Program-made: the position numbers and the translations under genes
Shown: positions 56,188 to 64,000 of the stretch, one piece after another
Layout: each line of letters starts with the position of its first letter
Numbering within the stretch: the stretch's first letter is position 1
Notes under the pieces: generated by a model
Told to the model about the DNA's origin: nothing
Databases searched by the model: none
The model's input: only the letters and a program-made list of their open reading frames with translations
Assembly (NCBI RefSeq): GCF_011602365.1
Contig: NZ_JAAONZ010000024.1
Span: forward strand, 1-64,000
Reading direction: 5' to 3'
Length of the DNA: 64,000 bases
Source: Pseudomaricurvus hydrocarbonicus
GTDB lineage: Bacteria > Pseudomonadota > Gammaproteobacteria > Pseudomonadales > Cellvibrionaceae

Positions 56188-56225
56188 GTAACTTATTCAA
56201 TTTGCAGTAACTTATTCAATTAGCA
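56188..56225. repeat. 19-bp tandem duplication just upstream of hemE
   Basis: GTAACTTATTCAATTTGCA (56188-56206) is followed directly by GTAACTTATTCAATTAGCA (56207-56225), one mismatch, and then by a third partial GTAACGGCTTGCA. The second copy ends 21 bases before the hemE start, so the repeat lies in the promoter or leader of hemE. Confidence 0.93.
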
Positions 56226-56246
56226 GTAACGGCTTGCAGAGGCTCC

Positions 56247-57317
56247 ATGACCGAATTAAAAAATGATCGTTTCCTACGTGCATTGTTGAAGCAACCAGTG
56301 GACGTGACACCTGTATGGATGATGCGCCAGGCGGGGCGCTACCTGCCGGAATACCGCGCCACCCGCGCGGAAGCTGGCGATTTCATGAGTTTGTGCATGA
56401 ATCCGGAGCGCGCCTGTGAGGTCACCTTGCAGCCTTTGGACCGCTACCCACAGCTGGATGCGGCGATTCTGTTCTCGGACATTCTCACCATCCCGGATGC
56501 CATGGGGTTGGGGCTGTATTTTGAAACCGGGGAGGGGCCACGCTTTAAAAAAACCGTCCGCACGGCCGCTGACATAGAGGCGCTGCCGGTGCTCGATACC
56601 CGCAAAGACCTGACTTATGTGGTGGACGCGGTAGCCACCATCCGCCGCGAACTGAACGGCCGCGTGCCCCTGATTGGTTTTACCGGCAGCCCCTGGACTC
56701 TGGCAACCTACATGGTGGAAGGGGGTTCCTCGAAAGATTATCGTCGCACCAAAGCCATGCTGTACGATCAGCCCGAAGTGTTGCATGTTTTGCTGGATAA
56801 GCTGGTGCTGTCTATTACCGATTACCTGAACCAGCAGATTCTGGCTGGAGCGCAGGCGGTACAGATTTTTGATTCCTGGGGCGGTGCGTTGAGCCATAAT
56901 GCCTATCAGGAGTTTTCCCTGAAGCCGATGCAGCGCATCATCGACGGTTTGATTAAAGAGCATGACGGGCGTCAGGTGCCGGTGATTCTGTTCACCAAAG
57001 GTGGCGGTCAATGGTTGGAATCTATGGCCGATTCCGGTGCCACCGCTCTGGGACTGGACTGGACCACGGATATCGGCTCCGCCCGGGCTCGTGTCGGTAA
57101 CAAGGTGGCGTTACAGGGCAACATGGACCCGGCGGTTTTGTACGCGCAGCCGCAACGTATTCGCGCTGAGGTGGCGACCATCCTGAAGAGCTATGGCCCG
57201 GGCTCCGGGCACGTCTTTAATTTGGGTCACGGCGTGACGCCGGAAGTGGATCCGGCCCACGCCGGTGCCTTTTTTGAGGCGGTGCATGAGCTGTCGGGGC
57301 AATATCACCAGGGCTAG
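56247..57317 (+). CDS. hemE: uroporphyrinogen decarboxylase
   Basis: A 356-residue enzyme that decarboxylates the four acetate groups of uroporphyrinogen III in heme synthesis. [16 protein letters not shown] (about 22-37) holds the substrate-binding Arg residues, [12 protein letters not shown] (about 76) the conserved Asp, and [17 protein letters not shown] and the C-terminal NLGHGV the remaining signatures. The ATG at 56247 is preceded by GAGG. Confidence 0.96.
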   Translation: MTELKNDRFLRALLKQPVDVTPVWMMRQAGRYLPEYRATRAEAGDFMSLCMNPERACEVTLQPLDRYPQLDAAILFSDILTIPDAMGLGLYFETGEGPRFKKTVRTAADIEALPVLDTRKDLTYVVDAVATIRRELNGRVPLIGFTGSPWTLATYMVEGGSSKDYRRTKAMLYDQPEVLHVLLDKLVLSITDYLNQQILAGAQAVQIFDSWGGALSHNAYQEFSLKPMQRIIDGLIKEHDGRQVPVILFTKGGGQWLESMADSGATALGLDWTTDIGSARARVGNKVALQGNMDPAVLYAQPQRIRAEVATILKSYGPGSGHVFNLGHGVTPEVDPAHAGAFFEAVHELSGQYHQG

Positions 57318-57658
57318 CGAGAGAGACCCCAGCAACGCCTCAAGGTCGGCAAGCGTGGGTTTTCAGCTCGGCCGCGGGTGCCGCTTGCTGAGTGGGGGGC
57401 GGGCCGCCAACAGCCGCTCTAGCGGTGTGGCCTGGTGTGCTCTGCGGCCGTCGTTGACCAACGGCTTTGCAATGGCGCGAAAATGTGTTTTTTGAGGATT
57501 ATCGCTATACTTGGTGTGGTTTCAGCTTAATGTGGTGAGTGATGGCTTTCTCGGGGGCTAACCATATGGGTTAAATTGTGAACGGGTAGATTAGGGGTGA
57601 ATTGGACTCACTGTATACTCGACGTGGGTAAGTTGTGGGAGAACAGGAGTAGTACCGC
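57318..57658. other. spacer between hemE and the DUF3391/HD-GYP-like gene
   Basis: About 340 bases with no supported gene. Two TATACT boxes (57506-57511 and 57614-57619) are good -10 candidates for the downstream gene, but neither has a convincing -35 partner. A GC-rich stretch (57340-57420) resembles tRNA-free filler. Confidence 0.45.
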
Positions 57659-59047
57659 ATGGGCGACGGGGTTGTTGCAGTGGGCGTGAAACAAGTCAAA
57701 GTAGATGTAAACGATCTGATGGTGGGGATGTTTGTCTCGGGGCTGGATCGCCCGTGGACACAAACGCCTTTTCCATTGCAGGGCTTCTATATTCGTGAAG
57801 CGGAAGAAATTCGCGAGCTGAAAGCACACTGCAAACACGTCTATATTGACGTCTCCAAAGGCTCCGGTTCGGTCGCTGCCAAGTTAAAAACGCTGGTCAA
57901 AGCCACTGCGGGTCCCAGGGGCTCGGTGGCTCCCCGCACCAACAAGCCGAAAGTTGACGTCGCCCCGCTTAAAATTCGCCGTGACGTTTATAACGAAAAA
58001 GTGCCTCTCAGCGAGGAGGTTAACAACGCCCGTCAACTGCACCAGGCGGTGTTTAAGTCGGTGGGTGAGGTCATCCAGCAGCTGGGCAGCGGCGGCACCG
58101 TTCCCGCTCAGGAGACCAAGCGCGTTGCCGGCCAGATGGTCGACAGTGTGTTGCGCAACCCGGATGCTTTTACCTGGTTGTCGCGGGTCAAAGAAGTGGA
58201 TGAGCACACCTACAGCCACTCGGTGCGGTCGGCGGTGTGGGCCATTATTTTTGGGCGCCATATTGGCATGGCCAAAAAAGATCTGGACGTACTGGCCATG
58301 GGCGTACTGCTCAAGGACGTGGGTAAGGCCACCATCGCTCCTGTGCTGTTGGAAAAAGCCAGCCGCAATCCGGCGGAAGAACGTGAATACCAAACCTTTG
58401 TGGAGAAGGGGGTCGCGATTCTGCGCAAAACTCCGGGAGTTGAGCCTCGCGTGATTTCCGTGGTGAAACACCATTGTGAGCGGGTCAATGGCAGTGGCTT
58501 TCCGCAGCAGTTGCGCGACGACAAGATCCCCCTACTGGGTAAAATCGCCGGCATTGTCACCTATTACGATGAAACCACGAACCCCCGTGGCGAACGCTTT
58601 CCCCTGTCGCCTTCCAAGGCGGTGGCAAAACTCTATGAGCACCGGGACAGGGAGTTCCAGGAAGAATTGGTGGTGGAATTCATTCGTGCCATCGGGCTTT
58701 ATCCCACCGGCACCCTGGTGGAGCTGAACACCGGTGAAGTGGCCGTGGTGGTGGAGCAAAATTTTGAGCGCCGCCTCAAGCCCAAGGTCGTGGTGGTATT
58801 GGACTCCTATAAAAACCCGCTCAGCTCCCCGATTCCCCTGGATCTGGCCGAAGATGACCGCCGCAAGCAGGCTCTGGTGGACAGCGGCAAGATGAGTTTT
58901 CACGAAGTGGACAAGATTGAAATTGCTCAGGATTTGGAGCCGGGCAGTTTTGATGTGGACATTGAGCGCATCCGCGATCTTTACCTGGCCCAACACGAGC
59001 GAGTGGGCAAGGTAAAAGGTCTGTTTTCCTTCCTCAAACGAAAGTAA
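57659..59047 (+). CDS. DUF3391 and HD-GYP-like domain protein with altered HD pair
   Basis: A 462-residue protein. The N-terminal DUF3391 domain (about 10-130) starts VDVNDLMVGMFVSGLDRPW and contains FPLQGFYI. A helical linker precedes an HD-GYP-like domain (about 165-340): H at DEHTYSHSVRS, LLKDVGKATI where the family has LLHDIGK, KHHCERVNGSGFP where GYP is expected, and YYDETTNPR. So the catalytic His of the HD pair is Lys and GYP is GFP. A C-terminal beta-rich region (about 355-420, LVELNTGEVAVVVEQN) is common in DUF3391/HD-GYP proteins. Loss of phosphodiesterase activity is likely but not certain. CAGGAG lies 9 bases upstream. Confidence 0.85.
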   Translation: MGDGVVAVGVKQVKVDVNDLMVGMFVSGLDRPWTQTPFPLQGFYIREAEEIRELKAHCKHVYIDVSKGSGSVAAKLKTLVKATAGPRGSVAPRTNKPKVDVAPLKIRRDVYNEKVPLSEEVNNARQLHQAVFKSVGEVIQQLGSGGTVPAQETKRVAGQMVDSVLRNPDAFTWLSRVKEVDEHTYSHSVRSAVWAIIFGRHIGMAKKDLDVLAMGVLLKDVGKATIAPVLLEKASRNPAEEREYQTFVEKGVAILRKTPGVEPRVISVVKHHCERVNGSGFPQQLRDDKIPLLGKIAGIVTYYDETTNPRGERFPLSPSKAVAKLYEHRDREFQEELVVEFIRAIGLYPTGTLVELNTGEVAVVVEQNFERRLKPKVVVVLDSYKNPLSSPIPLDLAEDDRRKQALVDSGKMSFHEVDKIEIAQDLEPGSFDVDIERIRDLYLAQHERVGKVKGLFSFLKRK

Positions 59048-59113
59048 CGTTTGACGCGATCAGCCACGTTGTTGAGTGGCGAGCCAGCCGTTAAGCAACA
59101 AGCCATTCTTCGG

Positions 59114-59141
59114 TCACGGGCCCTTCCGACAGGGCCCGTGA
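59114..59141. terminator. hairpin between convergent HD-GYP-like gene and psd
   Basis: TCACGGGCCCT (59114-59124) pairs perfectly with AGGGCCCGTGA (59131-59141) around loop TCCGAC. It lies between two converging genes, directly beside the psd stop codon. No long T-run follows, so it may act with other factors. Confidence 0.7.
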
Positions 59142-59146
59142 CTCGT

Positions 59147-59998
59147 TTAGCGTATCGAGCCCATCTTTTCACCCATCAGGGTGGCGGAGCCTGCGGCAAA
59201 ATCTTCGCTCCAGTCGATGGCGTCTTTACCAAACAGCACAATCGCGGTTGACCCCAGCTTGAAGCGCCCCATTTCTTCTCCCGTCTGGTAACGGAAAGTC
59301 TGGCTGCCATCGTAATGGGTGGTGCGGATGGTGCGTGGCTCAGGGGTTACCTGGCCGGCCCAGACCGTCTCAATACTGGCCACAATCATGGCCCCCACCA
59401 GAATCACCGCCATGGGACCGGCCTCGGTGTCGAACATGCACACAGCGCGTTCATTGCGGGCAAACAGGCGCGGTACATTGTCGGCGGTGGTGTCATTCAC
59501 GGAAAACAGGTCTCCGGGCACGTGGGTCATGCTTTTCAGGGTGCCGGCCAGCGGCATGTGCACCCGGTGATAGTCGCGGGGTGACAAATACACCACCGCA
59601 AACTTGCCGTCTTCAAAAGGTTTGGCGGTTTGCGCATCGCCTCCGACCAGCTCCAGCAGGCTGTAATTCTGGCCCTTGGCCTGAAAAATACGGCCGTTTT
59701 CGATGTCGCCGATCTGGCTGATGGCTCCGTCGGCCGGGCACACAAAGGTCTTTTCTTCGTCACAAATGGGCCGGGCTTCGGCTTTGAGTGCGCGGGTAAA
59801 AAAATCGTTGAAGGTGTCGTAGGCACAGGGGTCGGTCTCCACCGCTTCGCTCATGTTGATGTCGTAGCGATTGACAAACCAGCGGGTAAACGGGTCTTTG
59901 ATCCAGCCAATGGAGGTGTTGGCCAGCCAGCCGGCCATGCGCGACAGGGCGTGCTGGGGTACCAGGTACTGAAAAGCAATAAAGAGTTTATCTTTCAT
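59147..59998 (-). CDS. psd: phosphatidylserine decarboxylase
   Basis: A 283-residue pyruvoyl enzyme that makes phosphatidylethanolamine at the inner membrane. The LGST motif in RFKLGSTAIVLFG near residue 252 is the self-cleavage site that creates the pyruvoyl group. FFTRALKAEARPI, PADGAISQIGDIENGRIFQAKG and YLSPRDYHRVHMP with the catalytic His are present. It follows the sulfurtransferase gene on the same strand, as in Pseudomonas. Confidence 0.96.
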   Translation of the reverse strand: MKDKLFIAFQYLVPQHALSRMAGWLANTSIGWIKDPFTRWFVNRYDINMSEAVETDPCAYDTFNDFFTRALKAEARPICDEEKTFVCPADGAISQIGDIENGRIFQAKGQNYSLLELVGGDAQTAKPFEDGKFAVVYLSPRDYHRVHMPLAGTLKSMTHVPGDLFSVNDTTADNVPRLFARNERAVCMFDTEAGPMAVILVGAMIVASIETVWAGQVTPEPRTIRTTHYDGSQTFRYQTGEEMGRFKLGSTAIVLFGKDAIDWSEDFAAGSATLMGEKMGSIR

Positions 59999-60083
59999 GT
60001 TGGGGTCTTGTTGTCATTAAGGTAAATTTTTAGGTTTAATAAGTGCGATACCTGGATTGCCAGGCGACAGTCTCTGAAAATGA

Positions 60084-60150
60084 CTCGCCACTCGCCCAAG
60101 GTGAATGGCGCAGCCAGAGAGGGCACCCTGGGGTGACTCGCCACTCGCGC
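60084..60150. repeat. CTCGCCA heptamers flanking 43-bp dispersed element, copy 2
   Basis: CTCGCCA and CTCGCCC (60084-60097) run into the second copy of the 43-base element (60091-60133), followed by CTCGCCA and CTCGCGC (60137-60150). The last heptamer touches the stop codon of the sulfurtransferase gene at 60151. See the entry at 37502 for the comparison. Confidence 0.88.
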
Positions 60151-60975
60151 TTATCGCTCCACCGGTGTGTCCGGGTGATTGCCCCACTCCGACCAGGAGC
60201 CGTGATAGCCCTTGATGTTAAAGCCGAGAATTTTGCCCAGCAGGTAGGTAAACCCTGAGCGGTGGTGGCTTTGACAGTGGGTGATGATCTGCTGTTGATC
60301 GTTTAAGCCCAGCGCGTTCAGTTGTGCCAGGGCATCTTCGCGGATTCGCAGGTCGCGGCTGGGGTCCATCATGCTGGTCCACTCACAATTAATGGCGCCG
60401 GGTATGTGACCGCCTTTCTGGGCCAGCACTTTCTCGCCGCGATACTCTTGTGGTGCGCGGGCGTCCCACACGGCAAAGCCGGGTTGGCCCAGCAGTGGCA
60501 GGATGTCGGCAATTTCAATCACCACTTGGGGGTCCAGGCTGAGCTGTTGCTTCACCGGCGTGCGGCTTTCCTGCGCCGTGGATTGAGGCAGTGCGGCGCT
60601 GCGCCAGCCCTGAATGCCACCGTTGAGGTAGGAGTAATGGGGGTGGCCAATGGCGTCCAGCGTCCAGATGAAGCGCCCGGCCCAGCCACCGCCCTCATCA
60701 TCGTAGGCCACCACATGCGTGTCGGCGGTCAGCCCCAGAGATTCAAACAGGGCTTCCAGCTGCGGCAGCTCAGCAATGCGCCCGGGGGCCGGCGGCTGTC
60801 CGCACACCAGCGCTTTGGGAGACACGTGCACGGCACTGGGAATGTGGCCACGGTGGTAGCTCTCTTCACTGCACAGGTCCACGACCAGCAACTTGGCCGA
60901 GTCAATGGCAGGGTTATTGAGTTGCGCCTGCAGCTCTTCGGGCTCGATGAGTAAGGGCATAAGCGGGGATGTCAT
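60151..60975 (-). CDS. two-domain rhodanese-type sulfurtransferase
   Basis: A 274-residue protein with two rhodanese domains: an inactive N-terminal one (about 8-130, HRGHIPSAVHV, YDDEGGGWAGRFIWTLDAIGH) and a catalytic C-terminal one (about 155-274). The active cysteine lies in ITHCQSHHRSGF; this loop has Ser-His-His instead of the usual Arg/Gly residues, so substrate preference is uncertain. Thiosulfate or 3-mercaptopyruvate may be the donor. The ATG at 60975 has GGAG 8 bases upstream; an upstream TTG start at 61023 would add 16 unconserved residues. Its place between rsgA and psd is conserved. Confidence 0.88.
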   Translation of the reverse strand: MTSPLMPLLIEPEELQAQLNNPAIDSAKLLVVDLCSEESYHRGHIPSAVHVSPKALVCGQPPAPGRIAELPQLEALFESLGLTADTHVVAYDDEGGGWAGRFIWTLDAIGHPHYSYLNGGIQGWRSAALPQSTAQESRTPVKQQLSLDPQVVIEIADILPLLGQPGFAVWDARAPQEYRGEKVLAQKGGHIPGAINCEWTSMMDPSRDLRIREDALAQLNALGLNDQQQIITHCQSHHRSGFTYLLGKILGFNIKGYHGSWSEWGNHPDTPVER

Positions 60976-61179
60976 AGAGGACTCCGGCAACAGTCTGAAG
61001 GGGTGGGGCTGAGATTCGCTCAACCGCCGTTCATGGGCTAATAGGTGGCTATTGTACTGGATAGTGCCGATGTTGTGGCCCTTTCCAGATGTTGGGTCAG
61101 GTGTTGGGTCTGTGGTTTGGTCAGCGATTTGACCCGCGCTGGGGTCGGTGTCGCTGACGGGGTTCCCACGACGCCAGGA

Positions 61180-62208
61180 TCAGCGTCCGTCCTGCTCCAG
61201 GGTGGACAGGATGTAGCGGAAGCTGGCCATGCGCACCGGGCTGATGTCGCCATCTTCCAGGGCTTTTTGAATGGCGCAGCCGGGCTCGGTCTGATGCGCG
61301 CAATCGCGGAATTTGCAGTGGCCCAGGAAGGGGCGGAATTCGACAAACCCTTCCAGCAGGCTTTGTTCATCCATGTGCCACAGTCCGAATTCGCGAATCC
61401 CCGGGGAGTCGATCAAATGGCCCCCGGCGGGAAAATGAAACAGGTGTGCGGTGGTCGTGGTGTGGGTACCTTGCTGACTGATCTCAGACAGTTCGCCGAC
61501 CTTGAGATTTTCGCCCGGCAGCAGCATATTAATCAGTGACGATTTACCGACGCCGGACTGACCGACAAACACGCTGGTGTAGTGGGTCAGGTAGTCGATC
61601 AGTTCGCTGAGGCCCGCTTCGGTCTTGGTGGAGGCGTTGAGCCACTCGTAACCAAGGGCGGTGTAGCGCGCTTGCATTTCCTCCAGCCGCTGGCGGTTGG
61701 TGTCATCAATGCGATCGATTTTATTGAGCAGAATGATGGGCTGAATATCAAGGGATTCCGCCGCCACCAGATAGCGGTCAATGAGATTGCCGTAAGGCTC
61801 CGGGTAGGGCGCGATGACAATCACGATACGGTCAATGTTGGCGGCCACGGTCTTCATATCGCCGTACGGGTCCGGGCGGCTCAGTTCGGAGTGTCGTGGC
61901 AGTACCGCGACAATGACGCCCAGCGGAACGCCACTGCGCCACACCACCTGATCGCCGGTCACCAGCGACCCCAGGTTGGCGCGCATGTGGCAGCGTTGTA
62001 CCTGCCCCAGATTGTCGCCATCGGTGGCCTCCACCAGCACCTGCGTGCCATAGTGGGCAATGACCAGTCCGTGTTGTTCGGGACCCAGGTCGCCTTCCTG
62101 GATTTTCTCCTGAGCTTTGACTTCCCGCTTGGCGGCTCGCGCGGCGCGCTCATCCTGAACTTTTTGGATGCGCCAGCTCTGGCGGCGGGTCAGTTTGCGT
62201 TTGCTCAT
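61180..62208 (-). CDS. rsgA: ribosome small subunit-dependent GTPase RsgA
   Basis: A 342-residue circularly permuted GTPase that matures the 30S subunit. A basic N-terminus (KRKLTRRQSWRIQ) and an OB-fold (about 45-110) precede the G motifs in the order G4 (LLNKIDR), G1 (GQSGVGKSSLIN) and G3 (DSPGIREFGL). The C-terminal zinc finger is CKFRDCAHQTEPGCAI. It is divergent from orn, with 173 bases between them. Confidence 0.95.
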   Translation of the reverse strand: MSKRKLTRRQSWRIQKVQDERAARAAKREVKAQEKIQEGDLGPEQHGLVIAHYGTQVLVEATDGDNLGQVQRCHMRANLGSLVTGDQVVWRSGVPLGVIVAVLPRHSELSRPDPYGDMKTVAANIDRIVIVIAPYPEPYGNLIDRYLVAAESLDIQPIILLNKIDRIDDTNRQRLEEMQARYTALGYEWLNASTKTEAGLSELIDYLTHYTSVFVGQSGVGKSSLINMLLPGENLKVGELSEISQQGTHTTTTAHLFHFPAGGHLIDSPGIREFGLWHMDEQSLLEGFVEFRPFLGHCKFRDCAHQTEPGCAIQKALEDGDISPVRMASFRYILSTLEQDGR

Positions 62209-62381
62209 GAAGTCATAACCATTGGTTAACTGTTATAGTAAGAAACTAATATATAGGGGTGTGCGCATCGCTCACCGTGCTGAATCGTGGCGCAGGGTGA
62301 ATAACGTTGGCCGAGATCCGGTGAATGCGAAAACCTTGGGCATTGTAGTGGATTTAGAAATTTTAAGTAGCGGATTTAAGT

Positions 62382-62954
62382 ATGATGAGCAGTGAAAAGA
62401 AGAAAACCGAAGAGAACAAAGACGATCGCCTGATCTGGATTGATCTGGAAATGACGGGCCTGCTGCCGGATTCGGATGTGATTATTGAGATTGCCACGAT
62501 CGTCACCGACGCCGAGTTGAACATCCTGGCGGAAGGTCCGGTGTATGCCATCCACCAGTCCGAGGCGACCATGAACGCCATGGACGAGTGGAACACCCGC
62601 CAGCATGGCAAGTCGGGTTTAACGGCACGGGTGCTGGCCAGCGAGGTCAGCAGCGAACAGGCGGAGCAGGCCACCATAGAGTTCCTGCAGCAGTGGGTGC
62701 CCGCCGGGAAGTCCCCCATTTGCGGCAATTCCATCTGTCAGGATCGGCGTTTTCTGGCGCGCTACATGCCTAAATTGGAAGCCTACTTCCACTATCGCAA
62801 TTTGGACGTCAGCACGCTGAAGGAGCTGGCGCGCCGCTGGAAGCCTGAGGTGTTGGCCGGTGTAAAGAAAACCGGTGCGCATCTGGCGCTGGAAGATATC
62901 AAGGATTCCATTGAGGAGCTGCGTCACTACCGGGCGACGTTTATCCAGCCATAA
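62382..62954 (+). CDS. orn: oligoribonuclease
   Basis: A 190-residue DEDDh 3'-5' exoribonuclease that degrades dinucleotides, including pGpG, the product of c-di-GMP breakdown by the HD-GYP and EAL enzymes. WIDLEMTG (DxE), [17 protein letters not shown] and the [11 protein letters not shown] motif are present. The N-terminal 15 residues are charged and longer than usual. It is essential in many gammaproteobacteria. Confidence 0.96.
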   Translation: MMSSEKKKTEENKDDRLIWIDLEMTGLLPDSDVIIEIATIVTDAELNILAEGPVYAIHQSEATMNAMDEWNTRQHGKSGLTARVLASEVSSEQAEQATIEFLQQWVPAGKSPICGNSICQDRRFLARYMPKLEAYFHYRNLDVSTLKELARRWKPEVLAGVKKTGAHLALEDIKDSIEELRHYRATFIQP

Positions 62955-63018
62955 GCTTAAGCCGATGACGACCCGCGGGGCGATCTCAAGCACTGAACGG
63001 CCGGGTGCCGGCTAACGC

Positions 63019-63657
63019 TCAGGTGTTGTAGACGTCCAGCACCAGCCCCCAGGCGTTGTGGGGCTCGGGCACATCCCAGTCGCTGAACACCGCATCCAGC
63101 GTGTGGGCATAGTGCTCGGCCACCTGGCGGTAGGTGGGGCGGCCGGGATCGGTGAGCAGGACCCGTTCGACCCCGGCGTCCATGGCTCGGCCAATCAGCT
63201 CCCGTACTGGCTTGACCAGACTGTCCCAGAAACAGATGTCGGCGCCGATGATCATGTCAAACTGTTCCAGTTGCTCGACGGTGATGTCTTCAAAGCGCAT
63301 CTGCACGGTGTCGATCTCGACCCCGTTGAGTTCGGCGTGGTGCTCGAGGTACGGAAAGACGCTGTCGTCAGCGTCCAGGGCAATGACCTCTGCGCCGAAC
63401 TCTTTGGCGCAATAGATGCCGCCGAGCCCCCAGCCACAGCCCAGTTCGAGAATGCGACAGCCCGGATCCGGAGGGCACTCCGTCAGGTAGTCCATCAACA
63501 GGTAGGTGGCTTTCCAGAATTTATTGCCGTGCAGGGCGGCATCGCCGCCTTCGCGTTTCAGGCGTCGAATGTCCGGGTGCGTGTTTTTGAGGATCTGCAG
63601 GCCAAAGGCTTCGCGCACATGAGGCGTTGCGGAGGTCGGGGTTTGTGGCGTGCTCAT
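63019..63657 (-). CDS. class I SAM-dependent methyltransferase, lysine-methyltransferase-like
   Basis: A 212-residue protein with SAM motif I in ILELGCGWGLGGIYCAKEFG (about 70-89), an acidic strand-2 end (ALDADDSVFPYLEHHAELNG) and DMIIGADICFWDS. This is the layout of the METTL21/ETFBKMT-like protein-lysine methyltransferases (PF10294 group). The substrate cannot be told. It is convergent with orn and lies 72 bases downstream of queG on the same strand, so it may share the queG transcript. Confidence 0.75.
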   Translation of the reverse strand: MSTPQTPTSATPHVREAFGLQILKNTHPDIRRLKREGGDAALHGNKFWKATYLLMDYLTECPPDPGCRILELGCGWGLGGIYCAKEFGAEVIALDADDSVFPYLEHHAELNGVEIDTVQMRFEDITVEQLEQFDMIIGADICFWDSLVKPVRELIGRAMDAGVERVLLTDPGRPTYRQVAEHYAHTLDAVFSDWDVPEPHNAWGLVLDVYNT

Positions 63658-63729
63658 AAGCGGGGCGGTTTCCTTCAGGCGATGTTGTGACCAGTTAATG
63701 TGGTGACGGCGATCAGTGGCTGCACGGTG

Positions 63730-63999
63730 TTAACGGCTGGGGGTGTCCTGCTCCGGGCGTGCTTTGATTTTACGACGCCGGCGGCGCCCGGGGTTGTCGT
63801 GCTGCTGCAATGCCCACTCTACATGCTCTTGCACCAGAGGCGAAGGGTAATCCCGTTTTTGCCGCAGAGCGCTGACCACCGAGTCGCTGGTGGGGGCGTT
63901 GCCCAGGCCGACGGCGAGATTGCGCAGCCAGCGCTCGTAGCCGATACGGCGAATGGCTGAGCCCTCGGTGTTGCTCAGGAACTCGGCTTCGGTCCACTG
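63730..63999 (-). CDS. queG: epoxyqueuosine reductase QueG, C-terminal end (cut by window edge)
   Basis: The last 89 codons of a leftward gene, read from the window's right edge. The peptide begins QWTEAEFLSNTEGSAIRRIG and continues with YERWLRNLAVGLGNAP, the conserved C-terminal repeat region of QueG, the cobalamin-dependent enzyme for the last step of queuosine synthesis in tRNA. The iron-sulfur and cobalamin-binding parts lie outside. The Arg/Lys-rich extreme C-terminus (GRRRRRKIKARPEQD) is a lineage-specific extension. Neighbourhood with orn is conserved in Pseudomonas relatives. Confidence 0.88.
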   Translation of the reverse strand, partial: QWTEAEFLSNTEGSAIRRIGYERWLRNLAVGLGNAPTSDSVVSALRQKRDYPSPLVQEHVEWALQQHDNPGRRRRRKIKARPEQDTPSR

Positions 64000-64000
64000 A

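Noticed and set aside
57340-57420. Possible tRNA in the GC-rich part of the hemE downstream spacer
   Set aside because: No T-loop GGTTCRANYCC motif and no cloverleaf pairing could be drawn.

Overview
The window is a chromosomal segment of a gammaproteobacterium, most likely a marine or halophilic member of the Cellvibrionales/Pseudomonadales side. Three blocks keep the order known from Pseudomonas and its relatives: ubiE-ubiJ-ubiB-hisI-hisE-tatABC; priA / SPOR protein-hslV-hslU-DUF971 with divergent rpmE-maeB; and ponA divergent from pilMNOPQ-aroK-aroB-damX-gltB-gltD-hemE. A psd-sulfurtransferase-rsgA block divergent from orn, followed by queG, has the same signature. The taxonomic call is an inference from gene order and protein style, not from a marker-gene comparison.

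Left part (1-13.1 kb, the most accessory): the window opens inside an IS5-type insertion sequence. Then come a small membrane protein, a type II NADH dehydrogenase, a DUF3465 protein, the GltS glutamate carrier and several small uncharacterised genes, two of them with CPxCG zinc-ribbon-like motifs. An ectoine-catabolism locus follows (about 6.97-13.1 kb). It encodes an M20 deacetylase (DoeB2-like), an EctB-like diaminobutyrate transaminase (DoeD role), ectoine hydrolase (DoeA) and a semialdehyde dehydrogenase (DoeC role), which together would take ectoine to aspartate. A 909-bp stretch without a convincing gene separates the deacetylase from the rest and holds a phased array of TTRTCAAAA-like boxes.

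Middle (13.2-35.4 kb): DjlA, a large DUF748 envelope protein with a slippage-prone Ser/Thr linker, a ClsC-type phospholipase D, Tag glycosylase, proline iminopeptidase, Dtd and a REC/HD-GYP response regulator. Leftward genes follow for twin-arginine export, the last common steps of histidine synthesis, ubiquinone synthesis, the HslVU protease behind a good heat-shock (sigma-32) promoter candidate, a FtsN-like SPOR protein and PriA.

Right part (35.5-64 kb): ribosomal protein L31, malic enzyme, PBP1a, the type IV pilus alignment/secretin operon, shikimate genes, DamX, glutamate synthase, uroporphyrinogen decarboxylase, a DUF3391/HD-GYP-like protein whose catalytic HD pair is altered, phosphatidylserine decarboxylase, a rhodanese, RsgA, oligoribonuclease, a methyltransferase and the end of queG.

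A recurring theme is short tandem repeats in spacers: in-phase heptamer arrays (CTAGTTT, CTCGCCA, CTAGCTA and variants) just after stop codons at several distant places; a 43-bp dispersed element attached to two of those arrays; a 13-bp array between aroK and aroB; and a 19-bp duplication before hemE. No tRNA, rRNA, CRISPR array or prophage was seen. No wholly new multi-gene system is evident. The most interesting items are the ectoine locus with its upstream boxes, the heptamer/43-bp repeat family and the altered HD-GYP protein.
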